A DNA stretch of 64,000 bases from NCBI RefSeq assembly GCF_030823375.1, contig NZ_JAUSXB010000001.1, positions 3,658,001 to 3,722,000 on the forward strand, in the 5' to 3' direction. The notes under the pieces were generated by a model that ran no database searches, was not told where the DNA came from, and saw nothing but the letters and a program-made list of their open reading frames with translations. The position numbers and the translations under genes were made by a program. Position 1 is the first letter of the stretch. Every line of letters begins with the position of its first letter. The stretch is from Pseudarthrobacter siccitolerans. GTDB lineage: Bacteria > Actinomycetota > Actinomycetes > Actinomycetales > Micrococcaceae. This document shows positions 31,505-41,846 of this stretch, piece by piece.

Positions 31505-33151
31505 CTACTCCGCCGTTTCCACGTCCTTGGCGTCCATGATCCGGTAGGCATAGCCCTGCTCGGCGAGGAAACGCTGGCGTTTGGCGGCGAAGTCCTGGTC
31601 CAGGGTGTCCCGCGCCACCAGCGAGTAGAACCGGGCTGCCCGGCCGTCCTTCTTGGGACGGAGCAGCCGGCCCAGGCGCTGCGCTTCCTCCTGCCGCGAC
31701 CCGAAGGAACCCGATACCTGGATCGCCACCGACGCTTCCGGGAGGTCGATGGAAAAGTTGGCCACCTTGGAAACCACGAGCGTCTGGATCTCGCCGGCAC
31801 GGAAGGCATCGAAGAGCTTCTGGCGCACCTTCACGGAGGTGTCGCCTTTGATGACCGGCGCCTGGAGGCGCTCGCCGAGCTCGTCCAGCTGGTCGATGTA
31901 CTGGCCGATGACCAGCAGCTGCTCCCCGGTGTGCCGGGCCACGAGCTGCTCCACCACCTGCGTCTTGGACTCCGACGTGGCGCAGAGCCGGTACTTGTCG
32001 GCGTCGTCCGCCATGGCGTAGGCGACGCGCTCATCCCGCGGCAGGTCCACCCGGACCTCCACGCAGTCCGCGGGGGCGATGTAGCCCTGGGACTCGATGT
32101 CTTTCCACGGCGCGTCGTAGCGCTTGGGTCCAATCAGGCTGAAGACCTCGCCCTCGCGGCCGTCTTCGCGCACCAGTGTTGCGGTGAGGCCCAGGCGGCG
32201 CCGGGCCTGCAGGTCCGCCGTCATCCGGAAAATCGGGGCAGGAAGCAGGTGGACCTCGTCGTAGATGATCAGGCCCCAGTCATGCCCGTCCACCAGTTCA
32301 AGGTGCGGATACAGGCCGCCGCGCTTGGTGGTGAGCACCTGGTAGGTGGCAATGGTCACTGGCCGCACTTCCTTGACGGCGCCTGAATACTCGCCGATTT
32401 CTTCCTCGGTGAGGGAGGTGCGCCTGAGCAGCTCATCCTTCCACTGCCGGGCGGCCACGGTGTTGGTGACAAGGATCAGGGTGGTGGTGGAGCCGGTTGC
32501 CATCGCCGCCGCGCCCACTAGGGTTTTGCCCGCCCCGCAGGGAAGCACCACGACGCCGCTGCCGCCGGCCCAGAAATTATCACTGGCCATCTGCTGGTAG
32601 GGCCGCAGTTTCCAGCCGTCCTCGTTCAGCGCGATCAGGTGCGGGGTGCCGTCCACATAGCCGGCCAAATCCTCGGCGGGCCAGCCGATCTTGAGCAGGA
32701 GCTGCTTCAGCTGGCCTCGCTGGGACGCGTGCACCACCACTGTTTCGCCGTCAATCCGCGGGCCCAGGAGCGGCTGGATCTTCTTGGACCGGATCACTTC
32801 CTCAAGCACCGGGTAGTCGTCCGTCCGCATCACCAGACCGTGCTGCGGGTCCTTTTCCAGGCGCAGCCGGCCATAGCGCGACATGGTCTCCTCGACGTCG
32901 ATCAGCAGCGAATGCGGCACCGGGAAGCGCGAATACTTCAGCAGTGTGTCCAGGACTCTTTCGGCGTCCAGGCCGGCGGCCCGGGCATTCCACAGGCCCA
33001 AGGGCGTCAACCGGTAGCTGTGGACATGCTCGGGCGCACGTTCCAGTTCGGCGAACGGCGCTATGGCGTGCCGGGCTTCGGCGGCGAGCTCATGGTCCAC
33101 CTCAAGGAGGATGGTCTTGTCGCTCTGGACAATCAGGGGTCCGTCGTTCAC
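31505..33151 (-). CDS. xpb: DNA repair helicase XPB
   Basis: A 548-residue SF2 helicase of the bacterial XPB/ERCC3 type. It starts MNDGPLIVQSDKTILLEVDH, a very conserved N-terminus, which fixes the start at GTG 33151 (AAGGA nine bases upstream) and not the longer frame. Walker A is LPCGAGKTLVGAA, the DEAD-box variant is IYDEVHLLPA, and the motif VI region reads QRLGRLLRPKKDGR. It follows the large partner gene by 13 bases and is likely to work with it, as in mycobacteria. Confidence 0.94.
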   Translation of the reverse strand: MNDGPLIVQSDKTILLEVDHELAAEARHAIAPFAELERAPEHVHSYRLTPLGLWNARAAGLDAERVLDTLLKYSRFPVPHSLLIDVEETMSRYGRLRLEKDPQHGLVMRTDDYPVLEEVIRSKKIQPLLGPRIDGETVVVHASQRGQLKQLLLKIGWPAEDLAGYVDGTPHLIALNEDGWKLRPYQQMASDNFWAGGSGVVVLPCGAGKTLVGAAAMATGSTTTLILVTNTVAARQWKDELLRRTSLTEEEIGEYSGAVKEVRPVTIATYQVLTTKRGGLYPHLELVDGHDWGLIIYDEVHLLPAPIFRMTADLQARRRLGLTATLVREDGREGEVFSLIGPKRYDAPWKDIESQGYIAPADCVEVRVDLPRDERVAYAMADDADKYRLCATSESKTQVVEQLVARHTGEQLLVIGQYIDQLDELGERLQAPVIKGDTSVKVRQKLFDAFRAGEIQTLVVSKVANFSIDLPEASVAIQVSGSFGSRQEEAQRLGRLLRPKKDGRAARFYSLVARDTLDQDFAAKRQRFLAEQGYAYRIMDAKDVETAE

Positions 33152-33164
33152 TCGGGAGAGTCCT

Positions 33165-35648
33165 TCACTGGCGCAGTTCCTCTGCGGCCTCAATATCGAT
33201 AATGCGGTGGATGGACAGCACCCGTTCGGTGTCCTTCGCAGGGTCGAAGACCCGGACGCGTCCGCCGCTCACTGAGAGGGGAACAACAATTTCGAGGTTG
33301 GCATTCCCCATGCCGTCCACCACGTTCATGCTGATCCGCTGCTTCAGCCGGATGGCGCGCTGCAGGGCTTCCAGCCCCAGCTGGGTGGCTGCTTCGGAGC
33401 CAATGTCCGCCTGCCCCGGGTGGTGGCTTACGACGGCGACAGGGCGGTGGCGGAGCACGTCCAGTTGAGCTTGCACTTCCTCCGCTTCCGGCGCGGTCCG
33501 TGGGGCGGTGTATACGGGCCGGGAAGGGGTGTGCGGCGCAGGGACGCGCCGGAGCCGGAGTACAGGCTGTTCGGATTCGTCCAGCGATGGCGAGAGACCC
33601 AGGCTGCGCAACACCTGCGCTGTTTCGCGTGGGGCAGCGGAGGAGATGAGGACCGTGGGAGCAATCCGTACCAGGCCGAGCCCCTCGGTTTTGGGCCCTT
33701 GCAGCAGGTCAAGCAGCGCCCCTTCGTCCTCGCTTTGGATAAAGCTCCCGGCGGCGCCCACCCGCAGCCGGCCGTGCCGGGCGGCCGTGTCCTCCACGAG
33801 GTACTGCAGCGGCTGCGGGACGGCCGTGGCTGAGTGTTCCCGCAGGAACTCCAGCAGGGCCTGGGCATTATGTCCGGCGTCCAGGGCCCGGCGGATGGAA
33901 CCGGGCGAGAACCGGTAGATGGTGGCCGGCCCCTGTCCTTCCGCGTCCGCCATCAGCAGCAGTTTCTCCGTCAGGGCCGGCGCAAGGTATCCGGGGGCCA
34001 CAGCAGTCAGGTCCGCCTGGAGCAGCACGTGGTTCAGCTCGGCCGGCAGGTGCTCGCCCAGGATGGCGAGTGCGGCGTCCGGATCATCGGCGGCGATGGC
34101 GCTCCCCAGCTGGCTCAGCGCTCCGGAGCCCAGCAGACCGAGGATTTCGGCTTCGGCCAGCACTCCGCGGATCAGGGAACTGAAGCGCCGGGCCATCCGC
34201 GGCTGGGCCCACTCGGCGCGCTGCAGGACCGCGGCTGCGTCCAGCACCGGCGCAGTTCCGTCCGGTGCCGCCGCTTCCTGGGTGAGTTCGTTGAGAATCT
34301 CCAGGATCCGCTTGCGCACCACCGGGGCGTCAGGCCGCTGCGCCTCCGCCGACAACGCAATAACGGTGCTCCCCGATGCGGCGCGGTGCCCCGCCGCTGC
34401 TCCCGGAGTTCCGCTGATGGGCTGCCCCACCATGGACGGTACGCGCTCGCTGGCCAGCCAGGCGTTCACCAGCCAGAGCCATTGTTCCTGCCGGGGCAGG
34501 ACGAGCCACTCCAACTCGGGCGGCTGGATCCAGGACGAGGAGTCAACGTCCAGCCGGATCAGGCCCGCGAGCCCGCAGAGCTCCAGGAGCAGCCCGACGC
34601 GTAGCTGGTCGATCCGGAGCACATCAGCGAGCCGCCTCATCTCGCGGACGCCCACACCTCCGCTCCGGAGGGTGGCCAGCGGTTGTTCCTTCACAGCATG
34701 CAGCATTTCGCCCACGAGCCGCAGGGTTTCTGCGATGGCGCCGAGCGCCGCGTTCCGGCGCAGGGCGGCGCTGGTGCGGCCGAGCTCGGGGACCGGCGGT
34801 GACAGTGTGAAGTCATTGATGATGGCGCCGCCGCGCAGCGACAGTCCCACGCTGTGGGGCAGTTCCACGTGGGCGGCGTCCAACGGCACCAGCAGGCCCC
34901 GGGCCAGGAGCCAGTCGACGGGGCCGACGTCGGATCCCTCGGTGGTGATGGATGCCTTGCGTTGCGCCTGGGGGACGGCACCCATGGCCCAGTTCCGGAA
35001 TTTGGCGAGCAACGCCGTCGTGCGTTCCGGAGCGGTGGACAAGATATCCTGCAACGCCTCAGGGGAGGACGTCCAGTGCTGCAGCGCCAGCGCTGCCTCC
35101 ATGGGCGTGGTGGCGCCATGGATGGCGACGCCCCTCCGGTGCAGTTCGGAAACAAGCTGAACCGCCCGTTGCGCGAACGCGGGCTGGAGGCGCACCAGCT
35201 CCGTGTAGCTTCGCCCCAGTCCGGCGGGATATATCCCCACCACGTCCTTCAGGCTGCCCACGGGGAGGTAGTAGCGCTGCTTGCCGGCGGGAGTTCCGTG
35301 CGGGGGTTCGGCGCGGTGTACCAGCGCGAGGTCCTGGAGTGACGCCAGGATCCGCTCCACGGCTGCGAGGGTGGATCCTGAAATCAGGTGGCGGAGGCCC
35401 GCGGCTGAAGCGCTGTGCTTCGTGTCGGTGTTCGTACACAGATGGAGGGTTTCCAGGACCTGCATCTGGGGCCGGTTGAGGCGCTCCAGGGCGCGCTGGA
35501 CGCTGACCCTCCCGCTGGCCCTGGCGGCCAAGGCGGCGAAATCCGGCACGGCGGGGGAGATGAGGTCCGGCCGCGCGTCGAACAGCGACCGCAACGAGTC
35601 GTCGCTGCGGGCCTCCAGGTCCTTGCTGAGCGCGCGAATAAGGGACAT
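33165..35648 (-). CDS. Helicase-associated (XPB partner) protein
   Basis: An 827-residue protein of the actinobacterial family found immediately upstream of xpb (mycobacterial Rv0862c-like, from memory). It carries a C-terminal helicase-associated domain (about residues 480-800) and an N-terminal region rich in winged-helix-like segments such as RVSVQRALERLNRPQMQVLETLHL. No Walker A or DEAD motif is visible, so it is not a helicase itself. The ATG at 35648 begins MSLIRALSKDLEAR. It is likely to regulate or load XPB in nucleic acid repair. Confidence 0.85.
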   Translation of the reverse strand: MSLIRALSKDLEARSDDSLRSLFDARPDLISPAVPDFAALAARASGRVSVQRALERLNRPQMQVLETLHLCTNTDTKHSASAAGLRHLISGSTLAAVERILASLQDLALVHRAEPPHGTPAGKQRYYLPVGSLKDVVGIYPAGLGRSYTELVRLQPAFAQRAVQLVSELHRRGVAIHGATTPMEAALALQHWTSSPEALQDILSTAPERTTALLAKFRNWAMGAVPQAQRKASITTEGSDVGPVDWLLARGLLVPLDAAHVELPHSVGLSLRGGAIINDFTLSPPVPELGRTSAALRRNAALGAIAETLRLVGEMLHAVKEQPLATLRSGGVGVREMRRLADVLRIDQLRVGLLLELCGLAGLIRLDVDSSSWIQPPELEWLVLPRQEQWLWLVNAWLASERVPSMVGQPISGTPGAAAGHRAASGSTVIALSAEAQRPDAPVVRKRILEILNELTQEAAAPDGTAPVLDAAAVLQRAEWAQPRMARRFSSLIRGVLAEAEILGLLGSGALSQLGSAIAADDPDAALAILGEHLPAELNHVLLQADLTAVAPGYLAPALTEKLLLMADAEGQGPATIYRFSPGSIRRALDAGHNAQALLEFLREHSATAVPQPLQYLVEDTAARHGRLRVGAAGSFIQSEDEGALLDLLQGPKTEGLGLVRIAPTVLISSAAPRETAQVLRSLGLSPSLDESEQPVLRLRRVPAPHTPSRPVYTAPRTAPEAEEVQAQLDVLRHRPVAVVSHHPGQADIGSEAATQLGLEALQRAIRLKQRISMNVVDGMGNANLEIVVPLSVSGGRVRVFDPAKDTERVLSIHRIIDIEAAEELRQ

Positions 35649-35658
35649 CAGTCCAACG

Positions 35659-35892
35659 TTACCGCCCGTCCGGTTTTCCTGCCCGGCGGCGCCCGGCAAC
35701 GCTGTCCAGGACAAGGAACAGCATCAGGAGGAACGCCAGCGGCAGGCCGTACAGCGCGGCATAGGTGACCCAGGCCGGAGCCACCGAACCTGCGAAGGCA
35801 AAGGCCATGACGGCTGCCACCGCTGCCAGCGAGAGCACGGCAATAACCGCGGCGAAGATCGTCAGGGGCCGCCGGTAACGCGAGGGTGTCAT
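35659..35892 (-). CDS. Small membrane protein, function unknown
   Basis: About 77 residues with two hydrophobic segments (LTIFAAVIAVLSLAAVAAVMAF and VTYAALYGLPLAFLLMLFLV in key stretches) and basic ends (RYRRP, GRRRAGK). It is not recognised beyond that. It lies ten bases upstream of the helicase-associated gene on the same strand and probably shares its transcript. The start at ATG 35892 is a guess; an upstream ATG would add 13 residues. Confidence 0.65.
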   Translation of the reverse strand: MTPSRYRRPLTIFAAVIAVLSLAAVAAVMAFAFAGSVAPAWVTYAALYGLPLAFLLMLFLVLDSVAGRRRAGKPDGR

Positions 35893-35940
35893 GGACGTAA
35901 CGCTAACAGCCCGGTCCGACAGGGCCGGCATGCGTTCCGG

Positions 35941-36017
35941 GAGGCTAGGGCGCGGGTGGGGGGCCCACGCCCGTAGGGTTCCCTGGCCGAGCTTGCGAGG
36001 CTAGGGCGCGGGTGGGG
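35941..36017. repeat. Intergenic repeat cluster with dispersed 25-base copy B
   Basis: A 21-base string (GAGGCTAGGGCGCGGGTGGG plus one G) occurs at 35941-35961 and again at 35997-36017. Between them lies the 25-base dispersed repeat (35976-36000) that also occurs at 12121-12145. The block lies between divergent genes and does not look coding. Confidence 0.8.
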
Positions 36018-36176
36018 AGGTGCCGCCGAAAGCAGGATTAGGGGATGGGGCAGGATAACCTTGAGGGATACAGACCAACACGGTCTCCAGCCGTCATACC
36101 CTGAACCCGCACAACAATGCGGATGCGGTGACAGCTGGCCGTGTCTCAAGACGTCAGAACGAAGAAGGTTGATTAC

Positions 36177-36560
36177 GTGCCTACCGGCAAGGTCAAGTGG
36201 TATGACAAGGACAAAGGCTTCGGTTTCCTCGCGGGCGAAGACGGCCAGGAAGTGTTCCTGCCTAAATCCTCGCTGCCAGAGGGTGTAACGGAGCTTAAGG
36301 CCGGCACCCGCGTTGAATTTGGTGTCGCAGACGGCCGCAAGGGTGCGCAGGCCCTGGGGCTGCGCGTGCTCGATAAGACGCCGTCCATCGCCAAGGCGAA
36401 ACGGCCCAGCGCCCGGGACCTTGCCCCGCTGGTCCAGGACTTGGTGAGCGTGCTGGACAACCTGTCCGGAACCCTCTCCAAAGGCAAATACCCGGAAGGC
36501 AACAAGGGTAAGGCCATCGCCGCCGCCCTGCGCAAGGTTGCCGACGAGTTGGACGTTTAG
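36177..36560 (+). CDS. Cold-shock-domain protein with C-terminal extension
   Basis: A 127-residue protein. Residues 1-65 are a cold-shock domain (PTGKVKWYDKDKGFGFLAGE, with VFLPKSSL in place of the usual VFVHFSAI), and residues 70-127 are a helical extension (LVQDLVSVLDNLSGTLSKG). The GTG at 36177 is chosen as it has an AGAAGG site and gives the family start. DUF3027 follows five bases after the stop, a conserved actinobacterial arrangement, so the two probably act together; RNA binding under stress is inferred. Confidence 0.9.
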   Translation: MPTGKVKWYDKDKGFGFLAGEDGQEVFLPKSSLPEGVTELKAGTRVEFGVADGRKGAQALGLRVLDKTPSIAKAKRPSARDLAPLVQDLVSVLDNLSGTLSKGKYPEGNKGKAIAAALRKVADELDV

Positions 36561-36565
36561 CCCTG

Positions 36566-37237
36566 ATGAGTTCGGAAGCTGATCAGCAGGAGCCGGCTGC
36601 GGAGTCGCAGGAGTTGGTGTCCCTGGAGCCGGTGTCCCCGGAACCGGAGCCGGAGGGGACCGTTTCGGCCGCCGCGTCACCGGCCCCTGCTGCCGTGAGG
36701 ACTGCGAGGCCGCGCGCCGGTGTGCCGGCATGGCGCACCGGAAAGCCCGACGCCTTCCTTGCCGCCGCCGTGGAAACTGCCCGAAGCGCGATCGAAGGCA
36801 TTACGGCGCCGGCGGATATCGGGCGCCACCTGGGAGCCAAGAGCGAGGGCGACCGCCTGGTGACGCACCTCTTTGAATCCCGGTTGCCCGGCTACGGCGG
36901 CTGGCAGTGGTTCGCGGTCCTGACGCGGAACTCACGCTCCAAGGTTGTGACGGTCAATGAGCTGGGCCTGCTGCCGTCCGAGGACTCCATCCTGGCCCCG
37001 GAATGGGTTCCCTGGGCGGAACGTGTCCGGCCTGAAGATGAGCAGGAACCTGAGCGGGAACAGGAACCGGAAACAGAAACAGAAACAGCCGAGGCTGGGC
37101 CGGCGGAAACCGATGCTGCGGAAGATGCTGTTGGAGGGCCTGAAGGCCAGGAATCTGAGGCAGGCGCACCTGAAGCGGGTGCCTCTGCAGCTGCTGAGCC
37201 GGACCAGTCCGCCGAGGGCGACGCCGGCACTTCCTGA
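36566..37237 (+). CDS. DUF3027-domain protein
   Basis: A 223-residue protein of unknown function. The N-terminal 50 residues are a Pro/Glu-rich disordered region, the DUF3027 core is about residues 55-150 (AFLAAAVETARSAIEGITAP, HLFESRLPGYGGWQWFAVL, APEWVPWAERVRPED), and the tail is strongly acidic with E/A/G repeats. It is co-transcribed with the cold-shock-domain gene and followed by a strong terminator. The GGWQW-FAV strand pair is the most conserved part. Confidence 0.85.
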   Translation: MSSEADQQEPAAESQELVSLEPVSPEPEPEGTVSAAASPAPAAVRTARPRAGVPAWRTGKPDAFLAAAVETARSAIEGITAPADIGRHLGAKSEGDRLVTHLFESRLPGYGGWQWFAVLTRNSRSKVVTVNELGLLPSEDSILAPEWVPWAERVRPEDEQEPEREQEPETETETAEAGPAETDAAEDAVGGPEGQESEAGAPEAGASAAAEPDQSAEGDAGTS

Positions 37238-37279
37238 CCGGGACGCTCTCATGGAGCGCTCCTCCGAAGACAGACAAAA

Positions 37280-37310
37280 GGCGCCGCCCGGGGAAAACCC
37301 GGGCGGCGCC
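37280..37310. terminator. Terminator between DUF3027 and serC
   Basis: GGCGCCGCCCGGG/CCCGGGCGGCGCC perfect stem with an AAAA-type loop, preceded by AAAA and followed by GTCGTACTT. It serves the convergent genes. Confidence 0.8.
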
Positions 37311-37420
37311 GTCGTACTTAATGCCTCAGCGCCCTGGTGGCTTGGGGAGGGGCAACTGACCCGGCTGGCGGACTGCGCGAGCAGCCCGCAGCCCGCGCCG
37401 GTTCGGTTGCTTGTGCAGTC

Positions 37421-38680
<1,260 letters not shown>

Positions 38681-38829
38681 TCATAGTCCAGCCAATGAGA
38701 CGCCTGCGTAGCACAGGCGCGAACTATTCGGACAAAGTCAAAATAGGCTAAGCTTTTCCACGGACTACGTCGCAGTCAAGGCGATACGGTGGGACAACGC
38801 AAGGTACTGCGCTCGAGGAGCTGAGCTGG

Positions 38830-39537
38830 ATGACGGATCTGATCGACACTACGGAAATGTACCTTCGGACCATTCTGGAGCTTGAAGAAGAGAACATCGT
38901 GGCTCTTCGTGCGCGCATCGCCGAGCGGCTCCGCCACTCCGGGCCCACCGTCTCCCAGACCATCGGCCGGATGGAGCGGGACGGCCTGGTGGTCGTCTCC
39001 GGAGACCGGCACCTTGAGCTCACCGAAACGGGGCGGAAGCGCGCCACGGAGGTCATGCGCAAGCACCGCCTTGCCGAGCGCCTGCTCGCCGACGTCATCG
39101 GTCTCGACTGGGCCTACGTCCACGACGAAGCCTGCCGCTGGGAGCATGTCATGAGCGAACGCGTGGAGCGGCGCATCTACGAGCTGCTCAACCATCCCAC
39201 GGAGTCTCCGTACGGGAATCCGATTCCAGGCCTGGCAGCCTTGGGCGGTTCTCCGTCACTGGGCCTTGCCGACGGTGCCATCAGCCTCCTGGAAGCGATG
39301 AAATCCTATGGTCCGGCATCAGAGGTGACCGTGAGCCGGCTCGCGGAGCCCATCCAGGTGGAGCCGGAGCTGCTGTCCCAGCTTGACGAGGGCGGTATCC
39401 GTCCGGGCGCCGCCGTTTCACTGGAGCGGGTGGGTGATTACATTTCGGTGCGCGTTCCCGGCATTGAGGGGGCCCTGGAGCTGCCGCCGGAGGTTGCTGC
39501 GCACGTGTTTGTGGCCATCCGCCAGCCCGCGGGCTAG
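38830..39537 (+). CDS. DtxR/IdeR-family metal-dependent regulator
   Basis: A 235-residue iron-dependent repressor. A winged helix (ARIAERLRHSGPTVSQTIGRM) is followed by the dimerisation/metal domain with all DtxR ligands in register: M10, C102, E105, H106 at one site and H79, E83, H98 at the other. A C-terminal SH3-like domain (ISVRVPGIEGALELPPEVA) completes it. Cys102 points to iron and not manganese sensing. It could act on the iron box at 19856-19874. GAGGAG lies nine bases before the ATG. Confidence 0.94.
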   Translation: MTDLIDTTEMYLRTILELEEENIVALRARIAERLRHSGPTVSQTIGRMERDGLVVVSGDRHLELTETGRKRATEVMRKHRLAERLLADVIGLDWAYVHDEACRWEHVMSERVERRIYELLNHPTESPYGNPIPGLAALGGSPSLGLADGAISLLEAMKSYGPASEVTVSRLAEPIQVEPELLSQLDEGGIRPGAAVSLERVGDYISVRVPGIEGALELPPEVAAHVFVAIRQPAG

Positions 39538-39582
39538 GGACGGCGTACCCCATAACGGGGTGTTTAGGCAAAGATAACGGAA

Positions 39583-39612
39583 TTGTTACTAAGGGGCTTA
39601 AGCCTCTATAGT
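39583..39612 (+). promoter_or_regulatory. Candidate promoter for the first c-di-AMP riboswitch transcript
   Basis: TTGTTA, 18-base spacer, TATAGT. It lies 44 bases before the riboswitch. An inverted element GATAAC-N6-GTTAC overlaps its -35 region (39574-39589). Confidence 0.55.
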
Positions 39613-39655
39613 TGAACCAAGCGTTGATATTAAAGCGTTACCTGATCTGGAGCCG

Positions 39656-39868
39656 AGCTCTGCCAGCGGATCAGGAGCACGAGTCGTAACTGGCAGAGGC
39701 GGGGGAACCACAACCGGCAGCGGGGGACTGTCTTGGGGTGAAGTCCGTCAGCAGCAAGCCTCTTCCAGCGAAGGATCCTTAACGGGATATCTCTGTGCCG
39801 AAGCTTGCTTACGGCGGACCGGGTCTTTGAACTCTCTGACCTGAATCCGACAGCTAACTTCGCAGGCT
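39656..39868 (+). promoter_or_regulatory. c-di-AMP riboswitch (ydaO/yuaA type) upstream of the M23 peptidase
   Basis: The 350-base gap before the peptidase gene contains the conserved blocks of the ydaO aptamer: a closing stem CTCTGCCAG/CTGGCAGAG, GCGGGGGAACCA, TTGGGGTGAAGTC, and CCTGAATCCGACAGCTAAC followed by TTCGCAGG. In actinobacteria this switch, usually an off switch at high c-di-AMP, precedes resuscitation factors and wall hydrolases. Boundaries are approximate. Confidence 0.9.
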
Positions 39869-39887
39869 TTCCAGAGAGGAACCGTTC

Positions 39888-40715
39888 TTGACCATGCAGA
39901 ATTCCAGGGGACGCCGCCGCGCGGCGGGCCCTGCTTCGACACCGCGCGTTGTCGAAGTCATCACCTCGGAGCGCCCACGCGATCCGCACCGTGATGCTCG
40001 CCGGCGTCGGGGTCCCCTCCGCCAGGTGACCGAATTCGCAGCCGCCAGCGGCATCGGCCAGAAGGCCGGCATAGCGCTTGCTGCCACCGGCCTGGTCCTC
40101 ACCGTGACAGTCCCGGCCACCAGTCCTGTTATGGCCACTGACGCCTCGGGCACCGCCCCCGTTGCCGCCTCCTCCGTGACGCCCCAGCCCCAGATTTCCG
40201 CGGAAGCCGGGGCCCAGATCGACTTCAGCCGCTCCGCCGTGGTGACCCAGGCTGATCCGGACGGGAAACTGAAGCAGCTGCTCAGCGCGCAGTCGGCCGG
40301 CGCTATCAGCCGGGCCGCCTCGGCCGGAAGCCTCGGCGCCCCGCTGGCCGTGATGACCACCGCATCGCCATTCGGCTACCGGGTCAGCCCCATCACCGGC
40401 GGCACCGGGGACTTCCACCGCGGACAGGACTATGTGGCCCAATGCGGGACGTCCGTCATGGCTGCGGCCACCGGTACCGTCACGTTTGTGGGCTGGCACC
40501 AGTTCGGCGGCGGGAACCGCGTCGTGATCGACCACGGCAACGGTCTGGAAACCACCTACAACCACCTGTCGTCCTTCAACGTCAAGGAAGGCCAGACGGT
40601 CTCCCGCGGGGAAGTTGTGGCGCTCAGCGGCACTACGGGGGCGTCCACAGGCTGCCACCTCCACTTCGAAGTCCAGGTCAACGGCGAAGTGGTTGACCCC
40701 ACCGTCTGGCTGTAG
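39888..40715 (+). CDS. Secreted M23-family peptidase
   Basis: A 275-residue exported zinc endopeptidase of the lysostaphin/M23 type, acting on peptidoglycan cross-bridges. After a basic, Arg-rich N-terminus there is a hydrophobic export segment (GIALAATGLVLTVTVPATSP, about 56-76) and a linker; the catalytic domain is about 155-270, with the metal ligands in FHRGQDYVA and HLHFEVQVNG. The start is TTG 39888 with GAGAGGA seven bases upstream; ATG 39894 is in frame but too far from the site. A c-di-AMP riboswitch controls it. Confidence 0.88.
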   Translation: MTMQNSRGRRRAAGPASTPRVVEVITSERPRDPHRDARRRRGPLRQVTEFAAASGIGQKAGIALAATGLVLTVTVPATSPVMATDASGTAPVAASSVTPQPQISAEAGAQIDFSRSAVVTQADPDGKLKQLLSAQSAGAISRAASAGSLGAPLAVMTTASPFGYRVSPITGGTGDFHRGQDYVAQCGTSVMAAATGTVTFVGWHQFGGGNRVVIDHGNGLETTYNHLSSFNVKEGQTVSRGEVVALSGTTGASTGCHLHFEVQVNGEVVDPTVWL

Positions 40716-40758
40716 TCAAGTGACGGTGAACTATCAGATGATCTTGACTTGCCGTGAC

Positions 40759-40775
40759 CTGAATGTGACATTCAG
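40759..40775. promoter_or_regulatory. Perfect inverted repeat upstream of the second hydrolase
   Basis: CTGAATG-TGA-CATTCAG, 7-base arms, in the gap after the M23 gene. It may be an operator or part of a folded leader; nothing identifies a binding protein. Confidence 0.4.
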
Positions 40776-40800
40776 TCAAAACTGCTGTACCGTCTAACTC

Positions 40801-40825
40801 GCGTCAACTTTTCCGAAGTTGACGC
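40801..40825 (+). terminator. Hairpin before the second c-di-AMP riboswitch
   Basis: GCGTCAACTT/AAGTTGACGC, a perfect ten-base stem with a five-base loop, followed by TCTTG. It may end the M23 transcript, or be the first stem of the next leader. Confidence 0.5.
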
Positions 40826-40842
40826 TCTTGTGCGGATTGCCT

Positions 40843-41010
40843 AACTCTGCCACCGCTCAAGGTCCGTTCGCATGACATCGTCTGGCAGGGGCGGGGGAAC
40901 CAATTTTGGCCTTTCCAGCGGGAAGGCCTTGGGGTTAAGTCACAAAGCTTCCTTGGAAGCCGCGTGGCCGGGTGACTCCCATCCGAATCCGACAGCTCAC
41001 CTCGCAGGCA
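40843..41010 (+). promoter_or_regulatory. c-di-AMP riboswitch (ydaO/yuaA type) upstream of the NlpC/P60 gene
   Basis: A second ydaO-type aptamer with the same blocks as the first: CTCTGCCACC, GGCGGGGGAACCA, CTTGGGGTTAAGTC, and CGAATCCGACAGCTCACC followed by TCGCAGG. It ends about 20 bases before the GTG start. It fills most of the 313-base gap after the M23 gene. Confidence 0.9.
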
Positions 41011-41028
41011 TTGGGAGAGGCTACCTTC

Positions 41029-41775
41029 GTGTCTTCACGCCATAATTCTGCGCGCCACCGTGCGCAAACGGTTCGTACCAACCCCTTGGACGCGGTGTCC
41101 AAGGCTGTTAGTGCCAATGCCGGGACAGTTGGTCGCCAGGCTGCCGTTATCGCAGCTGCTTCCGGCCTCATCCTGACCATGGGCTTGCCGGCCACCGCCG
41201 CAGACACCAACGCTGGTGTGTCCGCCTCAACGGAGTCCGGGTCGGCGCAGACCGCCCTTGCCGTTACTGCGGCCCCCACGGCCACTGTCTCTTTCGAGCG
41301 CCCCGTGGTCAAGACCACAGCCGCTCCCAAAGTGCAGGCCGTACGCACCCAGTCCACAGACTCGGGTAACGGAACCGCTGCCACCGGAACCGCTTCCTCC
41401 GCCAAGGAGAAGTTGGCCGAAACCGTCTCCTCCGCCTCCACCTCAGGCATCGCCGCCATCGCGTACACCGGCATCGGCCACTCGTACGTGTGGGGCGGCA
41501 CCAGCCCCGTCACCGGCTGGGACTGCTCGGGCTTCACCCAGTGGGTCTACGCGCAGGCCGGCATCAGCATCCCACGCACCAATGCATGGACTGCCATGAC
41601 GCCCACATCCACTCCTCAGGCGGGCGACCTGGTGATGCAGAATGGCGGCGCACACGTTGGCATCTACGTCGGCAACGGCATGATGATCAGCGCCCTGAAC
41701 CCCTCCCAGGGAACGCTGCTGCACGCCGTGGCCGCAACCGGCTCCTCCGCGTTCTTCACTATCTCCAAGGGCTAG
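41029..41775 (+). CDS. Secreted NlpC/P60-family peptidoglycan endopeptidase
   Basis: A 248-residue exported cysteine peptidase. The N-terminal export region (VGRQAAVIAAASGLILTMGL, about 27-57) ends at PATAAD; a Ser/Ala/Thr linker follows; the NlpC/P60 domain is about 140-248 with catalytic Cys in WDCSGFTQWVYAQAG and His in GGAHVGIYVGNG. The start is GTG 41029 with GAGAGG eight bases upstream. It is under its own c-di-AMP riboswitch. The hydrolase probably cuts stem peptides during growth. Confidence 0.9.
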   Translation: MSSRHNSARHRAQTVRTNPLDAVSKAVSANAGTVGRQAAVIAAASGLILTMGLPATAADTNAGVSASTESGSAQTALAVTAAPTATVSFERPVVKTTAAPKVQAVRTQSTDSGNGTAATGTASSAKEKLAETVSSASTSGIAAIAYTGIGHSYVWGGTSPVTGWDCSGFTQWVYAQAGISIPRTNAWTAMTPTSTPQAGDLVMQNGGAHVGIYVGNGMMISALNPSQGTLLHAVAATGSSAFFTISKG

Positions 41776-41846
41776 TTCTTCGACCTTCGGGTCCAAGGGC
41801 TTTTTCTATGCCCAAACACACTTTTCGCTAAATCACCACATCCCCG

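Noticed and set aside
35941..36060. Insertion sequence remnant
   Set aside because: Repeats are short and there is no transposase fragment or target duplication.
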